Position numbers and translations under genes: made by a program. This document shows, piece by piece, positions 41,744-49,501 of a DNA stretch of 64,000 nucleotides. Each line of letters opens with the position of its first letter. Within the stretch, counting starts at the first letter, position 1. The stretch is from a virus: positions 244,896 to 308,895 of the IMG/VR virus record IMGVR_UViG_3300012988_000016. One strand, 5' to 3'. The notes beneath the pieces are model-generated. The model worked only from the letters and a program-made list of their open reading frames with translations, made no database searches and was not told the DNA's origin.

Positions 41744-41913
41744 CAAATCTCTAGTCTTGAAGTCCACTGTCCCAACATTCCTAGAAAGAAAAGCAGTAGG
41801 TGGAGTATGGTTTGATCGTAGGTGTGGTGGATTGCCGCCACCGTGGTGAGCAATAGATTTACCCCCATCAACAGTTCGAACAGATAAGGGAGCAGAAACT
41901 GCAATCTGGGCAT
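41743..41913 (-). CDS. Small membrane protein, two TM segments (56 aa)
   Basis: MPRLQFLLPYLFELLMGVNL and ILHLLLFFLGMLGQW are hydrophobic. Follows a class B element; overlaps the next gene by TGATG. Confidence 0.65.
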   Translation of the reverse strand: MPRLQFLLPYLFELLMGVNLLLTTVAAIHHTYDQTILHLLLFFLGMLGQWTSRLEI

Positions 41914-41921
41914 CTCATCAA

Positions 41922-41949
41922 CCTAACGGCCCATCAGACCAGAAGATTA
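41922..41949 (-). promoter_or_regulatory. Class B promoter element (variant)
   Basis: TAATCTTC (41949-41942), 11-12 nt, GCCGTTAGG (41930-41922), 8 nt to ATG 41913. Confidence 0.55.
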
Positions 41950-42189
41950 GAGCTGCTTGGCCTCTTTGGCTTCAATCCTGGCGATCTGTTGGGTCAGATC
42001 ATCGGCCGCTCGTTCATAGGTACGGGCCGTTCGCTCCAACACAGCCGCTTCTTCCAACCAGATGATCCGCTTCATCCGCAGTCTAGTCAATAGATCTGTA
42101 CCTTTGGACATCGCCACTTCAGTCAATCTGGCGTTCAAACTGGAATGTAATCCCGTCGTCAGTGGGCGTTTTTGAGGTTTATCGGTCAT
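41947..42189 (-). CDS. Coiled-coil protein (80 aa)
   Basis: The C-terminal 50 residues form a charged helix (VLERTARTYERAADDLTQQI). Unrecognised. Confidence 0.65.
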   Translation of the reverse strand: MTDKPQKRPLTTGLHSSLNARLTEVAMSKGTDLLTRLRMKRIIWLEEAAVLERTARTYERAADDLTQQIARIEAKEAKQL

Positions 42190-42205
42190 CCCAATTCCCT
42201 ACGGC

Positions 42206-42454
42206 TCAACGGCTGGGATGTTTAGGCTTATGAGGCGTATCGCCACAATGCTGGCCAAACAAGGCTCGATCCGCCTGCTCGATAATGTTGAGGGCTCGCC
42301 GGAGATGCCAAGCTGGCGACTGATTGGTCTCCTGTTCGATCTGTCGGCCCAACACCCGACGCAAACTCTCGGTCACTTGCTGGAGCGAATATGCCTTGAG
42401 CATACCTGCTATCCGCCTATCAAGCAACTGTTCGGATCGGTCCCTGGCTTGCAT
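42206..42454 (-). CDS. Hypothetical helical protein (82 aa)
   Basis: Start MQARDRSEQLLDRRIAGML set by TGATG. All helical with a basic, His-rich tail. Confidence 0.65.
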   Translation of the reverse strand: MQARDRSEQLLDRRIAGMLKAYSLQQVTESLRRVLGRQIEQETNQSPAWHLRRALNIIEQADRALFGQHCGDTPHKPKHPSR

Positions 42455-43245
42455 CAATCCTGCCTGGCTGGAGGTGTGGGGGTCGGGTCGACCACCCTTG
42501 GCATCCAATGCGTCACATCGGTCAGGTAATAGTCATCAGTCCAGAAGTTACCGTCACGCCACCATCCCGCATAGGTGACCTCAAGGTTGATGAACCAAAC
42601 CGCCTGACCTGCTTGAGGCATCTCTTTCTGACAGGCTCGCCAAGTTCTAGCCTGAGATCTGAAGACGCCACTATTTAGAGGACTTTCGGCAAAATAGCTG
42701 CCATCCACCCGTTGATAACAATCGCCCAGCACATGCAAGCCATCTTCAATCGAAGTAGGCTGAATGATCGGCCTGCTGTTCCGATAACTGGTTCGCAAGC
42801 TATCCAGGTCAGGCAATATCTTTTCCCAACCTATCTCTAGGCTGGATCGGTAGAGACTAAGCACGTCTTGCAAGGCAGCCTCATATCCCACCATCCGTTC
42901 ATCAGGAGGGAGATCGGCGGGTTGCCCAGCCTTGAGACGCTCCAACCGTTGCTCGGTAACCTTGACGGCTCTCCCAACCAGCGAAATAGAGCGAGCTAGA
43001 CGGACCTGTTCGGCTTTGAGGTGCCGAAGCTGTTGTTCGGTTGCCGAAATGTCTGACGTGGGTTCTATCATTCTAGGCATCCAATGGGTAACTGCAGGGA
43101 TGGGCTGTTTGGATTCCGCATCAGCATAGAAGGCTCCTTGACGCCAGCAACCTGCTTGGCTGATGCCGTAGAAGGTGAGCCAAACCGCCTGGCCTTCTTT
43201 AGGCCGCTGGACCGAGCAAGCGATCCATTGACGATCCTCAGACAT
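42454..43245 (-). CDS. Protein with two DUF551-like domains and a coiled coil (263 aa)
   Basis: WIACSVQRPKEGQAVWLTFY...VTHWMP (about residues 7-57) and WRACQKEMPQAGQAVWFINL...VTHWMP (about 203-251) both match DUF551, a small phage-enriched domain of unknown function ending in T-H-W-M. A helical/coiled-coil region separates them. Start by TGATG. Confidence 0.75.
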   Translation of the reverse strand: MSEDRQWIACSVQRPKEGQAVWLTFYGISQAGCWRQGAFYADAESKQPIPAVTHWMPRMIEPTSDISATEQQLRHLKAEQVRLARSISLVGRAVKVTEQRLERLKAGQPADLPPDERMVGYEAALQDVLSLYRSSLEIGWEKILPDLDSLRTSYRNSRPIIQPTSIEDGLHVLGDCYQRVDGSYFAESPLNSGVFRSQARTWRACQKEMPQAGQAVWFINLEVTYAGWWRDGNFWTDDYYLTDVTHWMPRVVDPTPTPPARQD

Positions 43246-43526
43246 CAAACCTCTGACATCAAGTCGTCGAACCGGCAATCGGTCCAACGGGTTTGACCTA
43301 ACTCCAACTTGAGAGCCTCATCGATGGTCTCTTTGAACAGGGCTCGCTGCTCAGCAGCTGAATCGGTCGCCTCAAAGGTGGCACGGCTGTAACGATCCCC
43401 ACCACAGAAGCAAGTCATTCCCATGTACTGAGTGATGGTCAGATAGTAGGTACCAACGTCATAACTACATCTGTACAGCCCACCCTTGGGACCAAGCTGC
43501 AAACACGAGACCTCTAGGAGCCGCAT
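43245..43526 (-). CDS. Hypothetical protein (93 aa)
   Basis: MRLLEVSCLQLGPKGGLYRC, strand-rich, with CFCGGDRY; helical end. Class A box 9 nt upstream. Confidence 0.65.
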   Translation of the reverse strand: MRLLEVSCLQLGPKGGLYRCSYDVGTYYLTITQYMGMTCFCGGDRYSRATFEATDSAAEQRALFKETIDEALKLELGQTRWTDCRFDDLMSEV

Positions 43527-43532
43527 CGCCAG

Positions 43533-43787
43533 CTATACACCAGCTGATTTGCAGCAGTGGTTAGCTGGAACGTGGCTCTGAACCGACACCGTTGCCCGAC
43601 ATGGCTGCAATATCTCAAGCAGAGGCCGTGTCGGGTGGACCTGGTCCCAAATCTGCAGACATTCGGTACAATACTGATGAGGGTAGAAGACGGGCTGATT
43701 GGGCCAAATCACCCTATCGTGAATCCACACATCTTCACACCAAGAACCATCTTTAGTGCCGTCGGTTCGAAGATGATAGGTTGTCAT
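43533..43787 (-). CDS. Cys/His-containing protein (84 aa)
   Basis: Start MTTYHLRTDGTKDG by ATGA. HQYCTECLQIWDQVHP is a CxxC with His neighbours; Cys also near the C-terminus. Unrecognised. Confidence 0.6.
   Translation of the reverse strand: MTTYHLRTDGTKDGSWCEDVWIHDRVIWPNQPVFYPHQYCTECLQIWDQVHPTRPLLEILQPCRATVSVQSHVPANHCCKSAGV
43536..43541 (-). promoter_or_regulatory. Class A promoter box GGTGTA
   Basis: CTGGTGTATAG, 9 nt before ATG 43526. Confidence 0.65.
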
Positions 43788-44470
43788 TTCTTCAGTTCCT
43801 CTGCACACCACTCGGCCGCAAACCTCAAAGCAGTCAGGCGATCAGAGCTATTGAAGCCACAAATGACCCTATCTCCCTTGAAGGCACACAAGGTAGGGAT
43901 CCACTCGTCTCCCTCATCCGACCGTTCGACCGAGAAACGCATGGTTCGATAGGTGGTATCGAGATTGTTCCCACCCTGCTGACACCATCGGGTGATCACG
44001 TCCCAACAGTCTGTCTCATCCAGCTCCTGAGCGGATGGCTCAAAATTGTCATCAGAGGGGCCGATGAGTCGAAATTGCTCGACAAGTGTCACCTCCAAGA
44101 CAGTGGTCAGTTGGATTTTAGCTTGTTGAAGGAAGCTGGCGTCTGACGGCCCATACCCTAAACTACAGATCATCCGTATGGGGTTCAACGAGGCCGGTTC
44201 CACCAACAACACTGAAGGGGCAGGTTTGGGGTCATTGGACCAAATCCCTTGAGGAGGCTGGATTTTAAAATGGGCAACCCGCACCCGCCCTGAGGCCGGT
44301 TCGGCTGGCCAACAATTTCCTTTGATGCCCAACCAAGGTAGCCAAAGATTACCTTGATCGTCTTCCCACAGTGTGAACGAACTTCCGTTAGTCGATGACA
44401 ATGCACTGTGCTGTGAGGGCCGGATTTTCATAGATCCAAACTGCTGGCCCAACAGGGGGATGGTTTTCAC
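43784..44470 (-). CDS. Hypothetical protein (228 aa, GTG start)
   Basis: GTG 44470 lies 9 nt after a class A box, the standard spacing. Mixed alpha/beta, Trp-rich (GNLWLPWLGIKGNCW). No family recognised. Confidence 0.7.
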   Translation of the reverse strand: MKTIPLLGQQFGSMKIRPSQHSALSSTNGSSFTLWEDDQGNLWLPWLGIKGNCWPAEPASGRVRVAHFKIQPPQGIWSNDPKPAPSVLLVEPASLNPIRMICSLGYGPSDASFLQQAKIQLTTVLEVTLVEQFRLIGPSDDNFEPSAQELDETDCWDVITRWCQQGGNNLDTTYRTMRFSVERSDEGDEWIPTLCAFKGDRVICGFNSSDRLTALRFAAEWCAEELKK

Positions 44471-44479
44471 CCTGTTCTT

Positions 44480-44485
44480 TACACC
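44480..44485 (-). promoter_or_regulatory. Class A promoter box GGTGTA
   Basis: GTGGTGTAAAG, 9 nt before GTG 44470; supports the GTG start. Confidence 0.65.
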
Positions 44486-44492
44486 ACCCTGG

Positions 44493-44930
44493 CTAGGGAA
44501 GCCAGCAGGCGATCAACAGATCCAAGTCTTCTCGGCTGAGCATCCTCAACACCTCCGCCTCATAGTCAGGCGTGCGAGGTTCATCACCAACTTCACGATA
44601 GGGGAGGGCTTCAGGTGTGTCGGAATGCTGAGGCCACAGACGACGGCCATATTGCTCATGATGATCGGTCAACAGGTCGCCCGCCAGAGGCCCTGTAGAG
44701 GGTTCGGCTTCCCAGCGGCCTGTCCTCAAAAAGTGTTGTGTGCAGCCGCAAATCCAGCAACAGTAGAGGATTTGATCCCTAGGATCGGGCCAACTCATCC
44801 CCCATTCCTCTAACGCCAAATCGACTAGCTCCAGAAGGGGTAGGTTGTAGTCAACCCTGGCCCATGGACCTTTTTCCAAACACACCATCGTTCGAGTCGG
44901 ATGGTGAAAGACGTAATTGATCACACCCAT
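44493..44930 (-). CDS. Hypothetical protein (145 aa)
   Basis: CCWICGCTQHFLRTGRW near residues 57-73 is a Cys cluster; acidic, helical C-terminus. Unrecognised. Confidence 0.65.
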   Translation of the reverse strand: MGVINYVFHHPTRTMVCLEKGPWARVDYNLPLLELVDLALEEWGMSWPDPRDQILYCCWICGCTQHFLRTGRWEAEPSTGPLAGDLLTDHHEQYGRRLWPQHSDTPEALPYREVGDEPRTPDYEAEVLRMLSREDLDLLIACWLP

Positions 44931-44939
44931 GAAGACACT

Positions 44940-45239
44940 CTAGCAAGGAATAGGCAGACCAGCTCGGCGGAAGTAATCACGGATCGTGCTCTTGAGGAGC
45001 CTCGATTTGGCCCGATAGCCGTATTGGTCGGCCGCCTTCAGTTGAGCCTCCAACTCGACATAGCATTGAGCCGCCACCTTGACGTCTGGGATATCCAACA
45101 CCACCAGCTCAACATCGTGATCCAACTGCCCCTCGGGGGTGAGACGGATGCAAGACAGATGCGGCATCCCATCACAGAAGGAGAGCGAAAGGCTAGCTTG
45201 GTTGATTTCCACGTGCTCGATGACGGTCATTTGGTTCAT
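44940..45239 (-). CDS. Hypothetical protein (99 aa)
   Basis: Beta-rich first 50 residues, helical end (RAKSRLLKSTIRDYFRRAG). Class B element upstream. Confidence 0.65.
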   Translation of the reverse strand: MNQMTVIEHVEINQASLSLSFCDGMPHLSCIRLTPEGQLDHDVELVVLDIPDVKVAAQCYVELEAQLKAADQYGYRAKSRLLKSTIRDYFRRAGLPIPC

Positions 45240-45245
45240 GTAGGC

Positions 45246-45273
45246 TAGAACGGATGCGGGGTTGAGAAGTTAA
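45246..45273 (-). promoter_or_regulatory. Class B promoter element (consensus)
   Basis: TTAACTTC (45273-45266), 12 nt, CCGTTCTA (45253-45246), 6 nt to ATG 45239. Exact consensus. Confidence 0.8.
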
Positions 45274-45277
45274 CCCT

Positions 45278-45781
45278 TCATTTGACCATCTGGGCAAAAC
45301 GTTCCAAATGGTCAAATATCCCCTCCAGACCCTCCTTATGGCCGTTCTCCCAGGCCATCCGGTAGGCCAGATTGGCTTTGGGATGATCGGTCAGTCCCAC
45401 CGCCTCAAAAGCATCTCGCTTGAACAGATCGGTCAGACGACTGTCCTCAATCTGATAGGCTATCTTTTGACGTCGCCATTCATCCTTGACCTCTTGAGAG
45501 TCGCTAGGTAGAGGGTGTGGAGGATAGGCCAGTTGAATCTTGTAGCGACCTTGTTTGATGGCTCGTAGGATATCGAGGGGTGGCCTATCGGCCCCCCACT
45601 TGGCACGATCGATCCAAGCGTCGATCGCACAACAGACGTCAAAGAAGGCACCCTGGAAGGGGTAAGCTTGCTCAAGCGGGTCCGGCCCCTCTTCTACCTG
45701 CCTGGCAGTTTCCCATGCGGCACAAAGGTTGTGTGAAGCGGTTCGGAAAGCGATGAGGGCGTCTAACAGGTGAGGGGTCAT
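45278..45781 (-). CDS. Hypothetical protein, 'HPKANLAYRMAWENGH' family, copy 1
   Basis: 167 residues. The C-terminal 60 residues (FKRDAFEAVGLTDHPKANLA, then RMAWENGHKEGLEGIF) recur in 49219-49500. Helical. Function unknown. Confidence 0.7.
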   Translation of the reverse strand: MTPHLLDALIAFRTASHNLCAAWETARQVEEGPDPLEQAYPFQGAFFDVCCAIDAWIDRAKWGADRPPLDILRAIKQGRYKIQLAYPPHPLPSDSQEVKDEWRRQKIAYQIEDSRLTDLFKRDAFEAVGLTDHPKANLAYRMAWENGHKEGLEGIFDHLERFAQMVK

Positions 45782-45945
45782 GATTGTGGGATTTGGTAAG
45801 AGGTTTCGCCGTCCAGGTATGGAAATTGTGCCTCACAGGCGGCTTCCTGCTGGCGAGCCTCGTAGGGGGTCAGTTCACCCCGTTCGAGCGCTTGATCGAT
45901 ACGGGCCAGCTCTTGATTGCGTAGTTCAGTATTGCGGTTTGCCAT
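45778..45945 (-). CDS. Small helical protein (55 aa)
   Basis: MANRNTELRNQELARIDQAL, charged helices; ATGA overlap with 45278-45781. Class B element upstream. Confidence 0.65.
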   Translation of the reverse strand: MANRNTELRNQELARIDQALERGELTPYEARQQEAACEAQFPYLDGETSYQIPQS

Positions 45946-45950
45946 GCTGA

Positions 45951-45978
45951 TATAACGGACAAGCTGGCCGATTGTTAA
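45951..45978 (-). promoter_or_regulatory. Class B promoter element
   Basis: TTAACAAT (45978-45971), 12 nt, CCGTTATA (45958-45951), 5 nt to ATG 45945. Confidence 0.75.
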
Positions 45979-46028
45979 GCCTGACCAACCGTCAGTTCCA
46001 TCAATACCTCACCCTTCTTGGACCGTTT

Positions 46029-46208
46029 TCACGCTTCGTTACACTCTTCAACGGTAAATTCGGCCTCTAGGGGAGCCAAACTGGTCGTGACCCTCCTCTT
46101 GAGCTCCTCCAAGTCGGGATGACTCATGTAAAGAGGTGTGTTGTCCTGATCGCGGTAGAGGGCCATGTATGGATATGCCGGCCCACGTCTGAAAATTTCG
46201 ATCTTCAT
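46029..46208 (-). CDS. Hypothetical small protein (59 aa)
   Basis: MKIEIFRRGPAYPYMALYRD; a beta hairpin then helix. Start by TGATG. Confidence 0.6.
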   Translation of the reverse strand: MKIEIFRRGPAYPYMALYRDQDNTPLYMSHPDLEELKRRVTTSLAPLEAEFTVEECNEA

Positions 46209-46366
46209 CATTCCTCTTTGATCCGCAATCTAGCGACTCGACGGATCATCCGCCGGCCCACCACCTTGAGCTTCTTTGGGTTGATCCATCCGCCCCATCG
46301 GCCCAGCAGCTTCAACAAGGGTACGCCATCTTGGGGACGACCTTTGGGCCATCGATAGTGTGTCAT
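46208..46366 (-). CDS. Small very basic protein (52 aa)
   Basis: MTHYRWPKGRPQDGVPLLKL and NPKKLKVVGRRMIRRVARLR. Likely nucleic-acid binding. TGATG junction downstream. Confidence 0.6.
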   Translation of the reverse strand: MTHYRWPKGRPQDGVPLLKLLGRWGGWINPKKLKVVGRRMIRRVARLRIKEE

Positions 46367-46618
46367 TCAGGTACGCTCAAGCTGGCAAGGCTTAGTAGGG
46401 TCTTGATGTGGAGATCCACATGGACACAGGCTATCGAGCGGCATCCCTTCACTATCGACGATCCGACGGGTGACAGCATTAAGCAACACCCAGAGCTGCC
46501 CATGAAGTGGGTCTTTGATGGCCCGATGCTGTTGCTGCTTAGACAAGGACAGCACGTTCGCTTGCTGGATGGCCAGCCGTCGTTGTGCATACCAGGTGCG
46601 AGACTCAGATTTGGTCAT
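46367..46618 (-). CDS. Hypothetical protein (83 aa)
   Basis: Basic helical N-terminus (MTKSESRTWYAQRRLAIQQA) and a Cys-containing tail (LCPCGSPHQDPTKPC) that may bind zinc. Class B element upstream. Confidence 0.65.
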   Translation of the reverse strand: MTKSESRTWYAQRRLAIQQANVLSLSKQQQHRAIKDPLHGQLWVLLNAVTRRIVDSEGMPLDSLCPCGSPHQDPTKPCQLERT

Positions 46619-46623
46619 GCAGG

Positions 46624-46652
46624 TAGAACGGATCCTCAGACCTATAAATTAA
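46624..46652 (-). promoter_or_regulatory. Class B promoter element
   Basis: TTAATTTA (46652-46645), 13 nt, CCGTTCTA (46631-46624), 5 nt to ATG 46618. Confidence 0.7.
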
Positions 46653-46655
46653 GCC

Positions 46656-46823
46656 TCAATCCTTAGAGGGGTCTCGTCTTCCGCCAATCGGCTGGGACGA
46701 GCGCAATATTCTTCCAACATCGCTGGATCGAACGATTTGCCGAACCAATCGAGCGGGCGGTTTGGGGCCCTTCAGCTTGATGGTCGGGCGAACCTTTACC
46801 CCATCACTCTTCTTCATCGTCAT
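46656..46823 (-). CDS. Small basic protein, possibly frameshifted (55 aa)
   Basis: From ATG 46823 (ATGA overlap): MTMKKSDGVKVRPTIKLKGP, continuing basic. In the +1 frame, from the CCCG near 46762 onward, the translation PLDWFGKSFDPAMLEEYCAR and then LAEDETPLRIEA looks much more protein-like and ends at the next promoter, but has no start of its own. Either programmed frameshifting or a one-base error is possible. Confidence 0.5.
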   Translation of the reverse strand: MTMKKSDGVKVRPTIKLKGPKPPARLVRQIVRSSDVGRILRSSQPIGGRRDPSKD

Positions 46824-47194
46824 ACGTCCTCATTGGACGTCTCAACCGGCCCAGGAGCGTAATGCCTACATACCGCCTCGGTGACGGCCATCCCCAGGCT
46901 GGTGTGACGATTTCCAGCAAAGATGCGATCCGCATTAGTGTAGATCTCGTCCAACAACGCCTGCCTGACCGCCAGCCTGTCAGCCTCAATCAGCTGACAA
47001 CATAACTCAACACACTGATCTTCATCAGATTTGCCCGCCTGTGGCTTGAGATCAGTAGTGTTGCGGTATCGAACCAATAGGGTGTAGACCAATTCTCGGG
47101 CGGTAGTCATTTGCTTTCTAGCTCGTTGAACGGTGTCAATCAGGTCCTCCCCAGGACGGGTTAGGATCGCTTTAGAGAAGTCAAATCTAGGCAT
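46820..47194 (-). CDS. Hypothetical helical protein (124 aa)
   Basis: MPRFDFSKAILTRPGEDLID; all helical. TGATG start. The DFS...TRPG pattern is close to the start of the neighbour at 47194 (MPTYTFTRPGHVGG), possibly an old duplication. Confidence 0.65.
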   Translation of the reverse strand: MPRFDFSKAILTRPGEDLIDTVQRARKQMTTARELVYTLLVRYRNTTDLKPQAGKSDEDQCVELCCQLIEADRLAVRQALLDEIYTNADRIFAGNRHTSLGMAVTEAVCRHYAPGPVETSNEDV

Positions 47195-47529
47195 CAACCT
47201 TTACCAATTCGATGTGACATCACCAGATCAGCGACGATCTGCTGCACCACATATTCGACCTCACGGGAACGGTGGGTGGCGAGCCAACGCTCCAACAAGG
47301 GTTTAAGCTGCTCCACCGTTTCACGGGTCAACTGATTGGCCTCATACGTGTAACGTTCATTTGCGTCAAAAAGCGATTTGAGGACGGGCCAAATAACCCT
47401 GCCTTCGGTCAGAATCGTCTCTGTATCAGGAGCTTCAAGCAAGATTTGCTGGATGGCTATTCGATCCGAATCCGCTTGGAGGATCCAACCCCCAACATGA
47501 CCAGGACGTGTAAAGGTATAGGTGGGCAT
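47194..47529 (-). CDS. Hypothetical protein (111 aa)
   Basis: Start MPTYTFTRPGHVGGWIL by TGATG; helical with ANQLTRETVEQLKPLLERWL. Unrecognised. Confidence 0.65.
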   Translation of the reverse strand: MPTYTFTRPGHVGGWILQADSDRIAIQQILLEAPDTETILTEGRVIWPVLKSLFDANERYTYEANQLTRETVEQLKPLLERWLATHRSREVEYVVQQIVADLVMSHRIGKG

Positions 47530-47738
47530 CACGACTCCGTTCCCTGAAGCTCTTTGACGATCTGGTCCGCCCTCTCTTTGGTCATCTCTCCGTCCGTATG
47601 GACGAAACGATGGGGGCCTATCTGAATCTCAACCTGATGGCATGTGGCGCCAGAGTAAGGTCTCACATACTCAACAGCCTGGATGACGGGGGATTCGGGG
47701 GTGGTCATGGCTAGTATGACGGCCATAGGTTGGATCAT
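47529..47738 (-). CDS. Hypothetical small protein (69 aa)
   Basis: Strand-rich middle (CHQVEIQIGPHRFVHTDG) then helix (TKERADQIVKEL). TAAATG junction upstream; ATG 47708 is another possible start. Confidence 0.6.
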   Translation of the reverse strand: MIQPMAVILAMTTPESPVIQAVEYVRPYSGATCHQVEIQIGPHRFVHTDGEMTKERADQIVKELQGTES

Positions 47739-48233
47739 TTAAGACTTTGGTGGATATTCAATCCACTGGGTTCCGTCCCACCTGTAATAGTGCGCCTTCG
47801 GTTGTTCGGTCATCCTGAAGAAATGTCCCGTTCGGGAAACCTCTTCAACCAAAGCCCACGCTGCTAGGACCGCCTGCTCGGGAGTAGGGCCCCAACCGAG
47901 CTGCATAGGAAGCAATGCCTCTCCATCAAAGATCCGCCCAGGAAGATGACAATACCATTCACCTGGGCGCAGCATGCCGAGGAGATCCGTATCGCCCAAA
48001 TAGGGGATTTGTTGCATTTCATATAACCGCTGCTCCCACCCAATCTCAGGATTGGGCCCGGCTTCTTTAGCGTACTGCTGATTCAACTCAGCAATCGCAG
48101 CCAACAAGCCAGGCCATTCTTTGGGCTGATGAAGTGCAAACCGCTCAGGTGAAAGGGCCAGCTCAGGCGCATACCAGATACAAAGCTCGGACAGCAGGTC
48201 TCGTCGGATCTGATTATCGTGAGAGGTGCTCAT
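47739..48233 (-). CDS. Hypothetical protein (164 aa)
   Basis: Start MSTSHDNQIRRDLLSEL with AAGGAGA before it, overlapping the upstream stop. The segment GWGPTPEQAVLAAWALVEEV resembles the tail of small phage proteins that present substrate strands. The C-terminus HYYRWDGTQWIEYPPKS is strand-like. Function unknown. Confidence 0.65.
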   Translation of the reverse strand: MSTSHDNQIRRDLLSELCIWYAPELALSPERFALHQPKEWPGLLAAIAELNQQYAKEAGPNPEIGWEQRLYEMQQIPYLGDTDLLGMLRPGEWYCHLPGRIFDGEALLPMQLGWGPTPEQAVLAAWALVEEVSRTGHFFRMTEQPKAHYYRWDGTQWIEYPPKS

Positions 48234-48676
48234 CAAGTCTCCTTTTGGGTCTCGGGAGCGAGCCGGTCAGCCAACTCGATCAAACTGTTGAGCTCCGCAG
48301 CGGTTCGGTGATGGATCGAGTTTTGGCCAAAGACCCTCAACAACCGCTCCACAGCCACACGTCCCTGTCCAATCAGCTGCTGATGCTGCTCACGATCAGC
48401 TTGTTGATACAGCTCTGCTTCAATCTGCTTCTGATCTAGGATCAGCCGCACCTCAGGTGTGTGGTAGTCTACTTTGCCGTACTCGATCATCGTCGCTTTG
48501 ACGAACCGACGCTCCTGCGTGGCAGGATCCCCGTCCACAACAACGAAGATATGCTGCTTGGTCACTCTGGTGACGGTAGCAAGCTTGTGGTCATAGCCAC
48601 GAAACGGTCCGAAACCGTGACGCTTGGCTTGCTGGATGAGTGCTTGTTGGCCTGCCTGAAAGTCTAGTTGGGTCAT
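48233..48676 (-). CDS. Hypothetical protein (147 aa)
   Basis: Beta-rich first half (VTRVTKQHIFVVVDGDP) and a Gln-rich helical second half. First gene of the operon; class B element upstream. Confidence 0.65.
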   Translation of the reverse strand: MTQLDFQAGQQALIQQAKRHGFGPFRGYDHKLATVTRVTKQHIFVVVDGDPATQERRFVKATMIEYGKVDYHTPEVRLILDQKQIEAELYQQADREQHQQLIGQGRVAVERLLRVFGQNSIHHRTAAELNSLIELADRLAPETQKET

Positions 48677-48682
48677 GCTGGC

Positions 48683-48710
48683 TAGAACGGATCGCCAGCT
48701 GGGAAGTTAA
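48683..48710 (-). promoter_or_regulatory. Class B promoter element (consensus)
   Basis: TTAACTTC (48710-48703), 12 nt, CCGTTCTA (48690-48683), 6 nt to ATG 48676. Exact consensus. Confidence 0.8.
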
Positions 48711-48985
48711 GGGCGCCTAATCAAACCCAGCTCAGCTGCGGCGGCCTGGTAGGACTCGACCCTTGAACGGACCTTTTCAGCTAAGCTTTTCTCCAGTTCT
48801 TCGAGGGTAGACTCATGCATGAAAGCGTGCATAGCCCCGTAATCGACACTCCCAGAGAAAGATCCTGGGTAGGGCTGAACATGGATATGAGGCTGATACC
48901 CTTTGGGAGTCTGATAGTACCCCTTCTCGTGAAGGTGTAGGGTGCGGCCGAACATGGTGATGGTCTTGGGTTGTTGAGGGTCCAT
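48707..48985 (-). CDS. 'FGRTL' family small protein, copy 1 (92 aa)
   Basis: ITMFGRTLHLHEKGYYQTPK, then a strand (PHIHVQPYPG), then TLEELEKSLAEKV. Three relatives lie at 50166, 55042 and 62011: all begin with (I/T)(I/Q)xxGRxL, have a P-x-I/x-V strand, and end in a charged helix. Function unknown. Confidence 0.7.
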   Translation of the reverse strand: MDPQQPKTITMFGRTLHLHEKGYYQTPKGYQPHIHVQPYPGSFSGSVDYGAMHAFMHESTLEELEKSLAEKVRSRVESYQAAAAELGLIRRP

Positions 48986-48994
48986 CCAACAATC

Positions 48995-49000
48995 TACACC
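48995..49000 (-). promoter_or_regulatory. Class A promoter box GGTGTA
   Basis: ATGGTGTAGAT, 9 nt before ATG 48985. Confidence 0.65.
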
Positions 49001-49020
49001 ATCAGACCAAACAAGATACT

Positions 49021-49209
49021 TTAGGTGCCGTCCGATTGGTCCAACTCCTCATACGAGGCCCCACAATCGACCTCAGGATGGTGCGGCCCATCAGCCAGAG
49101 GCTTCCTACAAACCTTGCAGGTAGGGGCCTGCTCAGGTGCGCAACCGCAGTACCGGGACAACCGATGGCAAGCTGGACAGTTGGTCAAGATTGGTACCAA
49201 AGGAATCAT
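49021..49209 (-). CDS. Cys-rich zinc-binding protein (62 aa)
   Basis: CPACHRLSRYCGCAPEQAP, CKVCRKPL and a later Cys: a probable double zinc knuckle. Confidence 0.65.
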   Translation of the reverse strand: MIPLVPILTNCPACHRLSRYCGCAPEQAPTCKVCRKPLADGPHHPEVDCGASYEELDQSDGT

Positions 49210-49218
49210 CTACGCATC

Positions 49219-49500
49219 CTATGCCCACAACAGATCGGCCAAATACCTGAGCTCTCGAAATACCGCCTCATGCCCCTCCTGATGGCAACGCCCCCATGCC
49301 ATATTGAAAGCCTGCTGCCCTCTAGGATGTTGTCTGATCCCCAGCTGTTCCAAACAGTCCCGCTGAAACTGGCCAAACAAGCGGGCTTCATCCTCATCAT
49401 GAGCCAATCGGGCCCCTATCGACTGAGGAGATGAATCGTCAGGGTAGGGCATTTGGCTACAATAATGCTGTAGATGTATCTTTCGCAAGATATCTTGCAT
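49219..49500 (-). CDS. Hypothetical protein, 'HPKANLAYRMAWENGH' family, copy 2 (93 aa)
   Basis: Start MQDILRKIHLQHYCSQMP chosen for minimal overlap. FQRDCLEQLGIRQHPRGQQA, then NMAWGRCHQEGHEAVF aligns with the end of 45278-45781. Function unknown. Confidence 0.65.
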   Translation of the reverse strand: MQDILRKIHLQHYCSQMPYPDDSSPQSIGARLAHDEDEARLFGQFQRDCLEQLGIRQHPRGQQAFNMAWGRCHQEGHEAVFRELRYLADLLWA

Positions 49501-49501
49501 A

